A DNA stretch of 64,000 bases from Enemella evansiae. GTDB taxonomy: Bacteria > Pseudomonadota > Alphaproteobacteria > Rhodobacterales > Rhodobacteraceae. Made by a program: the position numbers and the translations under genes. The stretch lies in contig JAFKDC010000004.1 of assembly GCA_017255395.1 (NCBI GenBank), forward strand, positions 1 to 64,000, read 5' to 3'. How positions within the stretch are numbered: the first letter of the stretch is position 1; each line of letters opens with the position of its first letter. The notes below the pieces were generated by a model. The model was not told where the DNA came from. It searched no databases and was given only the letters and a program-made list of their open reading frames with translations. Below, one piece after another: positions 25,902-32,852 of this stretch.

Positions 25902-27034
25902 TGGACCGCTTTGCCGTCACCTACCGGCTGGCCGTGGGCTCGCCCGCCGAGGCCGAAGACCTGGCCGCGGCCATCGCGCTGGAAGACACGGTCGAGATCC
26001 CCCGGGATGTGGTCCCGACAGGCTATGTCGAGGACGTGGTGCTGGGCCGTGTGCTGGGGCTGGAGCAGGTGGGTGACAGCGTTTGGCATGCCCGGATCGG
26101 CTACCATGTCGACGCGGTTGGCCGGGAACTGCCGCAGCTGGTCAATGTCATCCTCGGCAATGCCTCGATCCTTCGGGGGGTCAGGGCCATCGACCTTGCG
26201 CCGGATGCGGCGCTGCGGGCGCGCTTCCCCGGCGCCCGCTTCGGCGCAGAGGGCCTGCGCGCCCTGACCGGCCGCAAGACCGGCGGCTACCTCTGCCCGG
26301 TGGTCAAGCCGCAGGGATCGTCCTCGGAAACGCTGGCCCGCTTCTGTTATCTCACCGCCCGCGCGGGCGCCGATATCGTCAAGGAAGATCACGGGCTGGC
26401 CAATCAGGACGCGGCGCCCTTCCGAGAGCGGGTGGCAACTGCCGCCGCGGCGGTGGCGCGCGCCAATGCCGAACGCGCCGATGCGGGCGACAGCACCCGG
26501 GCGCTCTATTTCGCCAGCATCGGGGGGCATGGCGATCAGGTCCGCGATCTGGCCTGCTACGCCCGCGATGCCGGGGCCGGGGGTGTTCTGCTGATGCCGG
26601 GCCTCTTCGGCTTCGATGCGATGAACCGTCTGGCACAGGATGCCGAGTTCGATCTGCCAGTCATGGCCCATCCCAGCCACCTTGGCCCCTATGTGCTGTC
26701 ACCCGATCAGGGCTATGGGCACGGGATGCTCTTCGGTCAGATGATGCGGCTTGCGGGCGCCGATATCTCGGTCTTCCCCAATCACGGCGGGCGGTTCGGC
26801 TTCTCGCCGGAGGAATGCGCCGAGATCGCCTCGGCCTGCCGGTCCGGGGCGGGTATCGGTCGCGCGATCCTGCCCAGCCCCGGCGGTGGCATGTCGCCCG
26901 ACCGCCTGCCCGACATGCGGGCGCAATACGGGTCTGACTGCGTCTATCTGCTGGGCGGAAGTTTGCTGCGCGAAGGGGAAGAGGTCGGCGCCGCGATCAG
27001 GGCCTGCCGCGCGGCGCTTGACGGCGACGACTGA
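25901..27034 (+). CDS. Form IV RuBisCO-like protein
   Basis: 377 residues, RuBisCO large-subunit fold. Retained: Asn87 (Asn123 of RuBisCO), Lys136 in VVKPQ (Lys175), the carbamylatable Lys161 (Lys201) and Asp163 (Asp203). Changed: Glu204 is His164 in VKEDHGLANQ, and the loop-6 lysine is absent (PNHGGRFGFS), so it cannot fix CO2. The KxDHGL signature recalls the Rhodospirillum rubrum type that isomerises methylthioribulose-1-phosphate to methylthioxylulose-5-phosphate, in keeping with mtnA upstream. The cupin that follows in R. rubrum is not here. ATG overlaps the transketolase stop by one base. Confidence 0.9.
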   Translation: MDRFAVTYRLAVGSPAEAEDLAAAIALEDTVEIPRDVVPTGYVEDVVLGRVLGLEQVGDSVWHARIGYHVDAVGRELPQLVNVILGNASILRGVRAIDLAPDAALRARFPGARFGAEGLRALTGRKTGGYLCPVVKPQGSSSETLARFCYLTARAGADIVKEDHGLANQDAAPFRERVATAAAAVARANAERADAGDSTRALYFASIGGHGDQVRDLACYARDAGAGGVLLMPGLFGFDAMNRLAQDAEFDLPVMAHPSHLGPYVLSPDQGYGHGMLFGQMMRLAGADISVFPNHGGRFGFSPEECAEIASACRSGAGIGRAILPSPGGGMSPDRLPDMRAQYGSDCVYLLGGSLLREGEEVGAAIRACRAALDGDD

Positions 27035-27062
27035 AACACGACACCACGCAAGGAGAGGATAC

Positions 27063-28073
27063 ATGACCACCACCATCATTCGCAGCGCGCTGGCCGCCGC
27101 GCTTTTGCCCATCGCGGGCCAGGCCTTCGCGGCCGATATGTCCACCGAGCAGGCGGTCGAGGCCCTGAAGCTGGCCGAGCTGGCCGCCACCTATAGCGCG
27201 GAAAAGGTCGAACGGGCGACCGGGGGCGCCAGCCAGTCGCAGGCCGATGCCCTGCTGATCGATATGGGCGTCCTCTCTGCGGCGGACCTTGGCGATCCCG
27301 CGACCGTCTCTGAAAAGCTGGGCGCCTTTGTCGCCGACCAGCAGGATGTGTCCGAAAGCTACATCGGAAACGTCTCTGACCGGAACATCGCAGAGCGGCT
27401 CGTCCACAGCTGGGAAGAGGCGACCGTCATCCAGAACGACGAAGTCCTGACCTTCCTGAACGGCCTGATCGACAAGGGCTATACCACCGGCTACAACGTC
27501 GTCAGCACCGGGGATGCGTCCAATTTCGACCCCGATCTGATGCTGCGCTATGGCCATAGCGACATCCAGCATGCGGTTCAGCTGATCTACCTGATGAAGA
27601 GCGAGGGCTTCGACCCCAAGGTCCAGTTCATTCCGAAATCCTCGGCCTTCGTCTTCCTGCCGGAATGGGGTGAGCCCGGCCCCAGCGTCGTCACCTTCGA
27701 CAGCGGCAAGATGGTCTCGGTCGTGAAGGAGTATAATCTGGACCTCGAGTTCCGGAATGCCGAACGCCGCGACGCCTTCATGGACCTGATCACCACATAC
27801 GCGAAGAAGGACGCGCAGGACGAGCCCGGGCTGATCCACGCCTCCTGGTGGCAGCCCTTCTACCGGTCCTATGTCGAGAATGACGATTACGTGCGGATCA
27901 GCGAGAACGTCGTGACGATCGACGGCTATCAGGCGGATCTGGCCTCCCTGCCGGATAATGCCGCGACCCAGGCAGAGCAGATCCGGTCCGCAGGTTCGGA
28001 TTTCGGTGTCGAGACCATCGACGTCTGGGTCAACCCGGCTTTCCACCGCTACCTGCTGGGCGAGGCCGAATAA
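27063..28073 (+). CDS. Exported protein of unknown function, end of salvage operon
   Basis: 336 residues. A clear signal peptide (SALAAALLPIAGQAFA, cleavage about residue 24) sends it to the periplasm. The mature part begins with a helical, Ala/Glu-rich region (about 25-70), followed by mixed alpha/beta sequence with VVSTGDASNFDPDLMLRYGH, SSAFVFLPEWGEPG and a Trp-rich SWWQPFYRSYV. There is no lipobox and no membrane anchor. I do not recognise a family. It sits 28 bases after the RuBisCO-like gene with AGGAGAG as ribosome site and is the last gene before a strong hairpin, so it belongs to the operon. It might bind or process the nucleoside in the periplasm. Confidence 0.75.
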   Translation: MTTTIIRSALAAALLPIAGQAFAADMSTEQAVEALKLAELAATYSAEKVERATGGASQSQADALLIDMGVLSAADLGDPATVSEKLGAFVADQQDVSESYIGNVSDRNIAERLVHSWEEATVIQNDEVLTFLNGLIDKGYTTGYNVVSTGDASNFDPDLMLRYGHSDIQHAVQLIYLMKSEGFDPKVQFIPKSSAFVFLPEWGEPGPSVVTFDSGKMVSVVKEYNLDLEFRNAERRDAFMDLITTYAKKDAQDEPGLIHASWWQPFYRSYVENDDYVRISENVVTIDGYQADLASLPDNAATQAEQIRSAGSDFGVETIDVWVNPAFHRYLLGEAE

Positions 28074-28093
28074 GAACCCGGCTTTGATACAAG

Positions 28094-28123
28094 ACCCGGC
28101 CCCGCCTTTTTGCGGGGCCGGGT
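28094..28123 (+). terminator. Strong hairpin ending salvage operon
   Basis: ACCCGGCCCCGC (28094-28105) and GCGGGGCCGGGT (28112-28123) form a perfect 12-bp stem with loop CTTTTT, 20 bases after the stop. The T-run is in the loop, not behind the stem, so this may act as a Rho-dependent end or processing block. Confidence 0.65.
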
Positions 28124-28159
28124 TGGCGGGCGCAGGGAGTGGCTCCTGCGCCGCGCTGG

Positions 28160-28402
28160 TCAGTCTTCATCGGTGCGGGCAACCCATTGCCCGGTCCGGC
28201 CCGTCGCCCGGATCGGGCGGGCGCAGACCGGCACCGTGACCGACAGGGTCGCCGGGTGATCGGCCGGGGAAGGGTCTGGAGCGGGACCTTCCCGGCTGTC
28301 GCGACCATCAAGAGCGCCCTGCCAAGCGGCGGCTTCCGGGCCGATCCCCTGCCCCCGGGCCAGCCGCATCACCAGCGCCCCGATGACGGCGCCGGGGATC
28401 AC
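28160..28402 (-). CDS. Possible small protein downstream of marR-type gene
   Basis: An 80-codon frame begins 28 bases after the MarR-type gene on the same strand. Its codon use (mostly G or C in third position) resembles the neighbours, and it ends TGQWVARTDED. It has no good ribosome site and I recognise no family. It may be a real small gene or chance in GC-rich DNA. Confidence 0.28.
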   Translation of the reverse strand: MIPGAVIGALVMRLARGQGIGPEAAAWQGALDGRDSREGPAPDPSPADHPATLSVTVPVCARPIRATGRTGQWVARTDED

Positions 28403-28429
28403 CGGCTGGCGGTGACCCGGCCCGCTGGC

Positions 28430-28963
28430 CTAGCTGTCGGAGGAGTCGTGTCGCAGGTCGATGAGGTCGCGCAGGGCACCGAAGACCGCGTCGCGGCGTT
28501 CCGGCCCGATGACCGCGTCCAGATGCTTGGTGTGTTCCTGCGCTTTGACTTCCATGCGGTCGTAGGTCTCAAGCCCCTTGTCGGTCAGGAAGCTGGCGTA
28601 GTTCCGCCGGTCGTTCTCGACCCGCTCGCGGTAGATCAGGCCGCGATCCTCCAGGGTGCGCAGCGCCTTGGCGACGCTGGACTTGTCCCTGCCGATGCTC
28701 TCGCCCAGTTCGCGCTGGGTGATGCCGCGATTGTTGCGGATGATGACAAGCATGCTGAAATAGCCGGGTTTCAGCTGATCCTCGCCCAACCGCTTTGCGA
28801 AATCGTCGTAGGATGCCTCGTAGGCCAGCCGCAGGTAATGACCGACAAAATTCTGGAGAAAGCCGTAGTTCAGCTCGCGGTCGCCCTCTCGGGCTTTCCG
28901 GGGCGCCGGATCGGTCTGCTCTGATACTGTCATGGTCGAAAATTCCGAGTTCGCAAAGGTCAT
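28430..28963 (-). CDS. MarR-family transcriptional regulator
   Basis: 177 residues with a winged helix: ITQRELGESIGRDKSSVAKA (recognition region), then LEDRGLIYRERVENDRRNY (wing). MarR proteins usually repress catabolic or efflux genes until an aromatic or carboxylic ligand binds. ATG 28963 follows AGGA nine bases after the stop of the hydroxyacid dehydrogenase, so it is third in the leftward operon; ATG 28933 is an alternative start. It likely controls the mandelate-like cluster on both strands. Confidence 0.88.
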   Translation of the reverse strand: MTFANSEFSTMTVSEQTDPAPRKAREGDRELNYGFLQNFVGHYLRLAYEASYDDFAKRLGEDQLKPGYFSMLVIIRNNRGITQRELGESIGRDKSSVAKALRTLEDRGLIYRERVENDRRNYASFLTDKGLETYDRMEVKAQEHTKHLDAVIGPERRDAVFGALRDLIDLRHDSSDS

Positions 28964-28971
28964 GTCCAGTC

Positions 28972-30102
28972 CTAGCCTGCGTCATCCTGCAGGTCGAGAT
29001 CGCTCCATCCGATTTGGGCCATGGTGTTTTCCAGCTCACTGGCGAATTGCGCGATCAGCCGCGACGCGCCACACGGGCCAAGCGCGGCTATGGCATAGAG
29101 GAACGGGCGCCCGGCAAAGACGAAATCCGCCCCGGCGGCCAGGGCCTTGATCATGTCCTCGCCGCTGCGAATGCCCCCGTCCAGCGCCAGCGGGAAGCCC
29201 GCGGGCAGGGCGCGCCTGATCCCGGGGAGCGCGTCCAGCGGGGCGGGCGCCGAGGAAAGCTGCCGCCCGCCATGGTTGGACACCCAGACGGCGTCGACAC
29301 CGGCCTCGGCGGCCTTCACCGCATCCTGCGGCGCGCTGACACCCTTGAGAATGACCTGACCGGACCAGCCGTCGCGGATCTCGCGCAGAAGCGCCCAGTC
29401 CAGACGGCCCGAGCTTTGCCCGGCCATGAGCTGCGCCAGCGACTGCGTGCTGCTGCCGCGCTCCGCATAGGGTTCGAGATTGGCGAATCGGGGGGCGCCG
29501 TGGCGGGCGGTCCGCAGGGCCCAGCCGGGATGGCGCATCAGGTCGAAGGCAAGGCGCAGTCCGGGTTTCAGGGGCAGCGCAAAGCCGTTCCTGAGATCGC
29601 GCAGCCTGCGACCGGGGCGCGGCACATCCGCCGTCACCACAAGCGTCCGGTAGCCCGCGGCCTTGGCCCGGGCAAGCAGATCGGCGGTGATCTCCTCGGA
29701 TTTGCCGACATAAAGCTGGAACCATGCGGACTCGGGCGCCCGTTGCCGGAGGCGTTCCAGCGCGACGGTGGCCGGTGTCGAGGCGACGTAGGGAATGCCC
29801 GCTTGCTCGGCGGCTTCGGCCAGCAGCAGGTCGACCTCGGGCCAGGCGATGCCCGCCAGCCCGATGGGGGGAATCCCGAAGGGCAGGGCCCAGTCGCGGC
29901 CCAGAAAGCGCCGCTTCAGGGGCAGGGCGCGGTCGCTGTTGATCAACACGCGCGGCTGAAGGCACCGGGCGCGGTAGGCGGCCTCGTTGCGATCGAGACC
30001 GGCCTCGTCCCCCGCCCCGCCATCGACGAAGTCGAAGGCGAATCGCGGAAGCTTGCGCCGGGCCTGCTTTCGCAGGTCCCGGTAGGATACGACCGGGGCC
30101 AT
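28972..30102 (-). CDS. FMN-dependent 2-hydroxyacid dehydrogenase (LldD/MdlB family)
   Basis: 376 residues. It oxidises an L-2-hydroxyacid to the 2-keto acid with FMN. Visible are FDFVDGGAGDE near the N-terminus, WFQLYV and LVVTADVPRPGRR (FMN and substrate loop), VILKGV (active Lys), VSNHGGRQ (catalytic His and Arg) and DGGIRSGEDMIKAL with FAGRPFLY (phosphate binding). No membrane-anchor loop was found, so it is probably peripheral or soluble. Its ATG overlaps the stop of the enolase-superfamily gene by one base. With the TPP decarboxylase across the divide it makes a mandelate-dehydrogenase-like step; the substrate side chain is unknown. Confidence 0.88.
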   Translation of the reverse strand: MAPVVSYRDLRKQARRKLPRFAFDFVDGGAGDEAGLDRNEAAYRARCLQPRVLINSDRALPLKRRFLGRDWALPFGIPPIGLAGIAWPEVDLLLAEAAEQAGIPYVASTPATVALERLRQRAPESAWFQLYVGKSEEITADLLARAKAAGYRTLVVTADVPRPGRRLRDLRNGFALPLKPGLRLAFDLMRHPGWALRTARHGAPRFANLEPYAERGSSTQSLAQLMAGQSSGRLDWALLREIRDGWSGQVILKGVSAPQDAVKAAEAGVDAVWVSNHGGRQLSSAPAPLDALPGIRRALPAGFPLALDGGIRSGEDMIKALAAGADFVFAGRPFLYAIAALGPCGASRLIAQFASELENTMAQIGWSDLDLQDDAG

Positions 30103-31259
30103 CAGCCCTTGCCCCGGCCCTTGGACAGCGGCCCCGCCGCAAACTCGCGCAGCGCGTCCAGATTCGCGCCGAAGCCCAGACCCGGCGTTTCGGGCAGCCG
30201 CAGGACATCGCCGTCACGATCCGGCAGATCGGTGAAGAGCGACCGGCCCATCTCGACCGAGATCAGGTGCCATTCGACAAGCCCGCCATTGGCCAGGCCG
30301 CCATGCAGGTGCATGTTGTGGAAGGGGAAGGCCCCGCCGTTCGCAAGCTGAACCTGATGCGCGTCGGCCATGGCCGCCACCTTCTGCCCGACGGTCAGGC
30401 CGCCGCAGATCACGACGTTGGGCTGGATCACGTCCACGGCGCCGGACGTCAGCAGATCCCGGAAGCGGAACAGCTGCCCCTCGTTCTGCCCGGCGGCAAT
30501 GCGGGTGCCCCGCGCCCGCAGATTGGCAAGCTGGCGGGTGTCGTTGCCGCGCATGGGCTCTTCGAAGAAGGCGATGTCGAAGTCCTTCAGGCGGTCGTCC
30601 AGCCATTGCGCCGAGGCGGGATCGAGGCTGCAATTGGCATCGATGTAGATCTCGGCATCGTCACCCGCCGCCTCGCGCACGACCCGCACCCGCTCGATGT
30701 CTTCCTTCAGGATGTCGGACATGCTTGCGCCCGCCGCCACCCGTTTCAGGGCGTGATGGCCCACGACCATCTTCAGGCGGCGCACCCCGTCGGACCGCAG
30801 GTGGCGGGCGGCATCGGCCAGTTGCTCGCGGTCGAAAGAGCCGAAGCCGAAGGTCACGTAAAGCGGCACTTCGGACCGGGCCCCGCCCAGCAGCCGCCAG
30901 CAGGGTTGCCCGGTGACCTTGCCCAGAATGTCCCAGAGCGCCAGGTCGATCCCCGAGGCCGCGTGGCTGCCATAGCCGGTCTGTCCGCGCGGCGAGACCA
31001 TCCAGTAGATTCGCTCGGCGATGGCTTCGCGGTCAAGCGCGGACATGCCCTTGAGGTCGGGGGTCAGCAGGTTGTCGATGATCGAGACGATCACTTCTTC
31101 GTCGGTGATGGCGGTGTAACCGTACCCGGTCACCCCGTGTTCGGTCTTCACCTCGATCACGCAACAGGACAATGAGGCGGCGGCCTGCGCGGGGCCGATG
31201 TCGAGTGTGGTCGGGATGTATGCGGGGTACGCGTTGATCTCGGAAATGGTCAGATTCAT
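30102..31259 (-). CDS. Mandelate racemase/muconate-lactonising family enzyme
   Basis: 385 residues, enolase superfamily. Metal ligands: Asp in YIDANCS, Glu in FFEEPM and Glu in AGQNEGQ; a catalytic His is likely in FPFHNMHLHGG. The usual base motif KxK reads LKMVV, so the second lysine of mandelate racemase is absent. It is therefore more likely a dehydratase or one-base epimerase than a true racemase. It is first in the leftward operon, ahead of the hydroxyacid dehydrogenase, and presumably prepares its substrate. Confidence 0.82.
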   Translation of the reverse strand: MNLTISEINAYPAYIPTTLDIGPAQAAASLSCCVIEVKTEHGVTGYGYTAITDEEVIVSIIDNLLTPDLKGMSALDREAIAERIYWMVSPRGQTGYGSHAASGIDLALWDILGKVTGQPCWRLLGGARSEVPLYVTFGFGSFDREQLADAARHLRSDGVRRLKMVVGHHALKRVAAGASMSDILKEDIERVRVVREAAGDDAEIYIDANCSLDPASAQWLDDRLKDFDIAFFEEPMRGNDTRQLANLRARGTRIAAGQNEGQLFRFRDLLTSGAVDVIQPNVVICGGLTVGQKVAAMADAHQVQLANGGAFPFHNMHLHGGLANGGLVEWHLISVEMGRSLFTDLPDRDGDVLRLPETPGLGFGANLDALREFAAGPLSKGRGKG

Positions 31260-31301
31260 GGTCGTCTCCTGATGGTCTCAAATTGGTGGCACATAAAACC
31301 G

Positions 31302-31330
31302 TTGACATCAAGAAGGTCTCTAACCATGCT
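31302..31330 (+). promoter_or_regulatory. Probable promoter of first TTT importer operon
   Basis: TTGACA (31302-31307) and CATGCT (31325-31330) with a 17-bp spacer, about 50 bases before the TctC start. The hexamer GGTCTC occurs at 31274-31279 and again at 31315-31320 inside the spacer, which might be a regulator contact. The MarR-type protein is the obvious candidate, but no good palindrome was found. Confidence 0.45.
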
Positions 31331-31381
31331 CATTTTACGGAGGTGCGGACCTGTGTCCGCCGACTATGAGGAGGAAAGTTC

Positions 31382-32338
31382 ATGCTCATGAAAACACGAC
31401 TGGCGACCGCCGCACTGGCGCTTGCGGCCGCGGCAACGCCGGCCCTCGCGGAGTTCCCCGAGAAGCCTGTCCAGTTGATCGTTCCCTTTTCCGCAGGCGG
31501 CGGCACCGATGCCCTGGCGCGCGCGGTGCAGGCCTCGATCGAGAAGAGCGACCTGTTGCCGGTGCCCGTGGCCGTCGTGAACGCCGATGGTGCGGCCGGA
31601 ACGGTCGGGTCGCGTTCGGTTTTGTCGGCAGAGCCGGACGGCCACACGATTCTGCAAATCCACCAGGAAATGTTCTCTGTCTCCGCCATCGGGCGGGTGG
31701 AATATTCGCCGGAGGATTTCGAGCCGGTGATTCAGGCGACGCGGGCCTGCATGTTCGTCGCCGTGCCGAAGGAGTCGGAATTCCAGTCGATGGAAGACCT
31801 GATTGCCGCCGCCGAAGAGCGCGGGCGCGGCCTGAAGCAGGCGGATGCCATCGGCAGCGCGACGCATTTCCCCTCTGCCCAGCTGATGCAGTCCACCGAT
31901 ACCCGCTGGACGATTGTCCCGACGGGCGGCACCTCCAAGCGTTTCGCGGCGCTGAAGGGTGGGTTCAGCGATTTCGCACTGCTGTCGCCGCCCTGGGTCG
32001 AGCGGGGCGCCGAGGATCTGCGCGCGCTGGCCGTCGCCGGTCCCGACCGGTACGAGAGCCTGCCGGATGTGCCCACGCTGAAAGAGCTGGGGCATGACGT
32101 CGAGGCCTGCCTCATCCGGCGCTACTGGGCCCCCAAGGGCACACCCGAGGATGTGATCGCGGTGCTGGCGGACGCGATCGAGGCGGCATTGAACTCTGAC
32201 GAGGTGCAGGCGCATATCGAGTCCTCGGGCGAAGAGCGCGCGATCCTGCGGGGCGAAGAGCTGCGGGATGCGGTCGCCAGGGAATACCAGTCGTTCCTTG
32301 ATGTGGCCGACGTGGTTCGCGAAACCTCCGGCGGCTGA
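31382..32338 (+). CDS. TTT importer solute-binding protein (TctC family)
   Basis: 318 residues with a signal peptide (cleavage after TPALA, about residue 24) and the TctC/Bug fold: FPEKPVQLIVPFSAGGGTDALAR, VNADGAAGTVG, and IVPTGGTSKRFAALKGG. These proteins bind carboxylates or aromatic acids in the periplasm for the TctAB membrane pair. ATG 31382 has GAGGAGG five bases upstream. First gene of a rightward six-gene operon whose enzymes suggest a 2-substituted malonate or 2-hydroxyacid as cargo. Confidence 0.88.
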   Translation: MLMKTRLATAALALAAAATPALAEFPEKPVQLIVPFSAGGGTDALARAVQASIEKSDLLPVPVAVVNADGAAGTVGSRSVLSAEPDGHTILQIHQEMFSVSAIGRVEYSPEDFEPVIQATRACMFVAVPKESEFQSMEDLIAAAEERGRGLKQADAIGSATHFPSAQLMQSTDTRWTIVPTGGTSKRFAALKGGFSDFALLSPPWVERGAEDLRALAVAGPDRYESLPDVPTLKELGHDVEACLIRRYWAPKGTPEDVIAVLADAIEAALNSDEVQAHIESSGEERAILRGEELRDAVAREYQSFLDVADVVRETSGG

Positions 32339-32375
32339 GGCTGCCCTTAATCACCAGGATCGGAGAGGGATTGAC

Positions 32376-32840
32376 ATGGCGGGATCGTCATTGCGGAACA
32401 ACGGGTTTGAACTGACCTTTCTTCTGCTTGTTTTGCTGGCCGGAGCGGCCAGTCTGAAAGCGGGCCTCGCCATGCCCTCCTCACCCTGGGAAGCCATTGG
32501 CAAAGGCGCCTTCCCCACAGTGTTGGGGGGGCTTGCCCTTAGCCTCGGTGCGCTCAAGACCATCGAGATGCTGCTGCGGGGCGATGGGGCCGGGGCGGGC
32601 GCGCCGGGTCTGTCCTGGCGGATCCCGGCCACCTTTGTGCTGATGGCGGGCTATGTGGCGGTCCTTGCCTCGGGGGTCGTGCATTACGTCGCCTCGACGG
32701 CGCTCTTCTGCTTCCTCTTCTTCCTGCTGCTGGCGCCGGTGCGCGACATGAAGGCGGTGACGGGCCTGGCGCTGTTGTCGGCAGGCTATGCCGCCGCGGT
32801 GTTTGCCATCTTCACGCGCTTTTTCTTCATCAATCTCTAA
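32376..32840 (+). CDS. TTT importer small membrane subunit (TctB family)
   Basis: 154 residues, four hydrophobic segments (beginning ELTFLLLVLLAGAASL), of the size and spacing expected for TctB. ATG 32376 follows GGAGAGGGA. It lies between tctC-like and tctA-like genes, 12 bases before the latter. TctB sequences are poorly conserved, so position carries much of the call. Confidence 0.85.
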   Translation: MAGSSLRNNGFELTFLLLVLLAGAASLKAGLAMPSSPWEAIGKGAFPTVLGGLALSLGALKTIEMLLRGDGAGAGAPGLSWRIPATFVLMAGYVAVLASGVVHYVASTALFCFLFFLLLAPVRDMKAVTGLALLSAGYAAAVFAIFTRFFFINL

Positions 32841-32852
32841 TACGGGGCGGCA

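Noticed and set aside
25901-27034. Functional CO2-fixing RuBisCO
   Set aside because: The Glu204 ligand is replaced by His and the loop-6 lysine is absent; no small subunit, phosphoribulokinase or activase is nearby.
23958-27034. D-apiose/apulose-phosphate pathway because of split transketolase plus RuBisCO-like protein
   Set aside because: Both elements occur in apiose pathways, but mtnA, the MTA-type deaminase, the phosphorylase and a nucleoside importer are in the same operons, and no apiose dehydrogenase or kinase is present. Kept as an alternative only.
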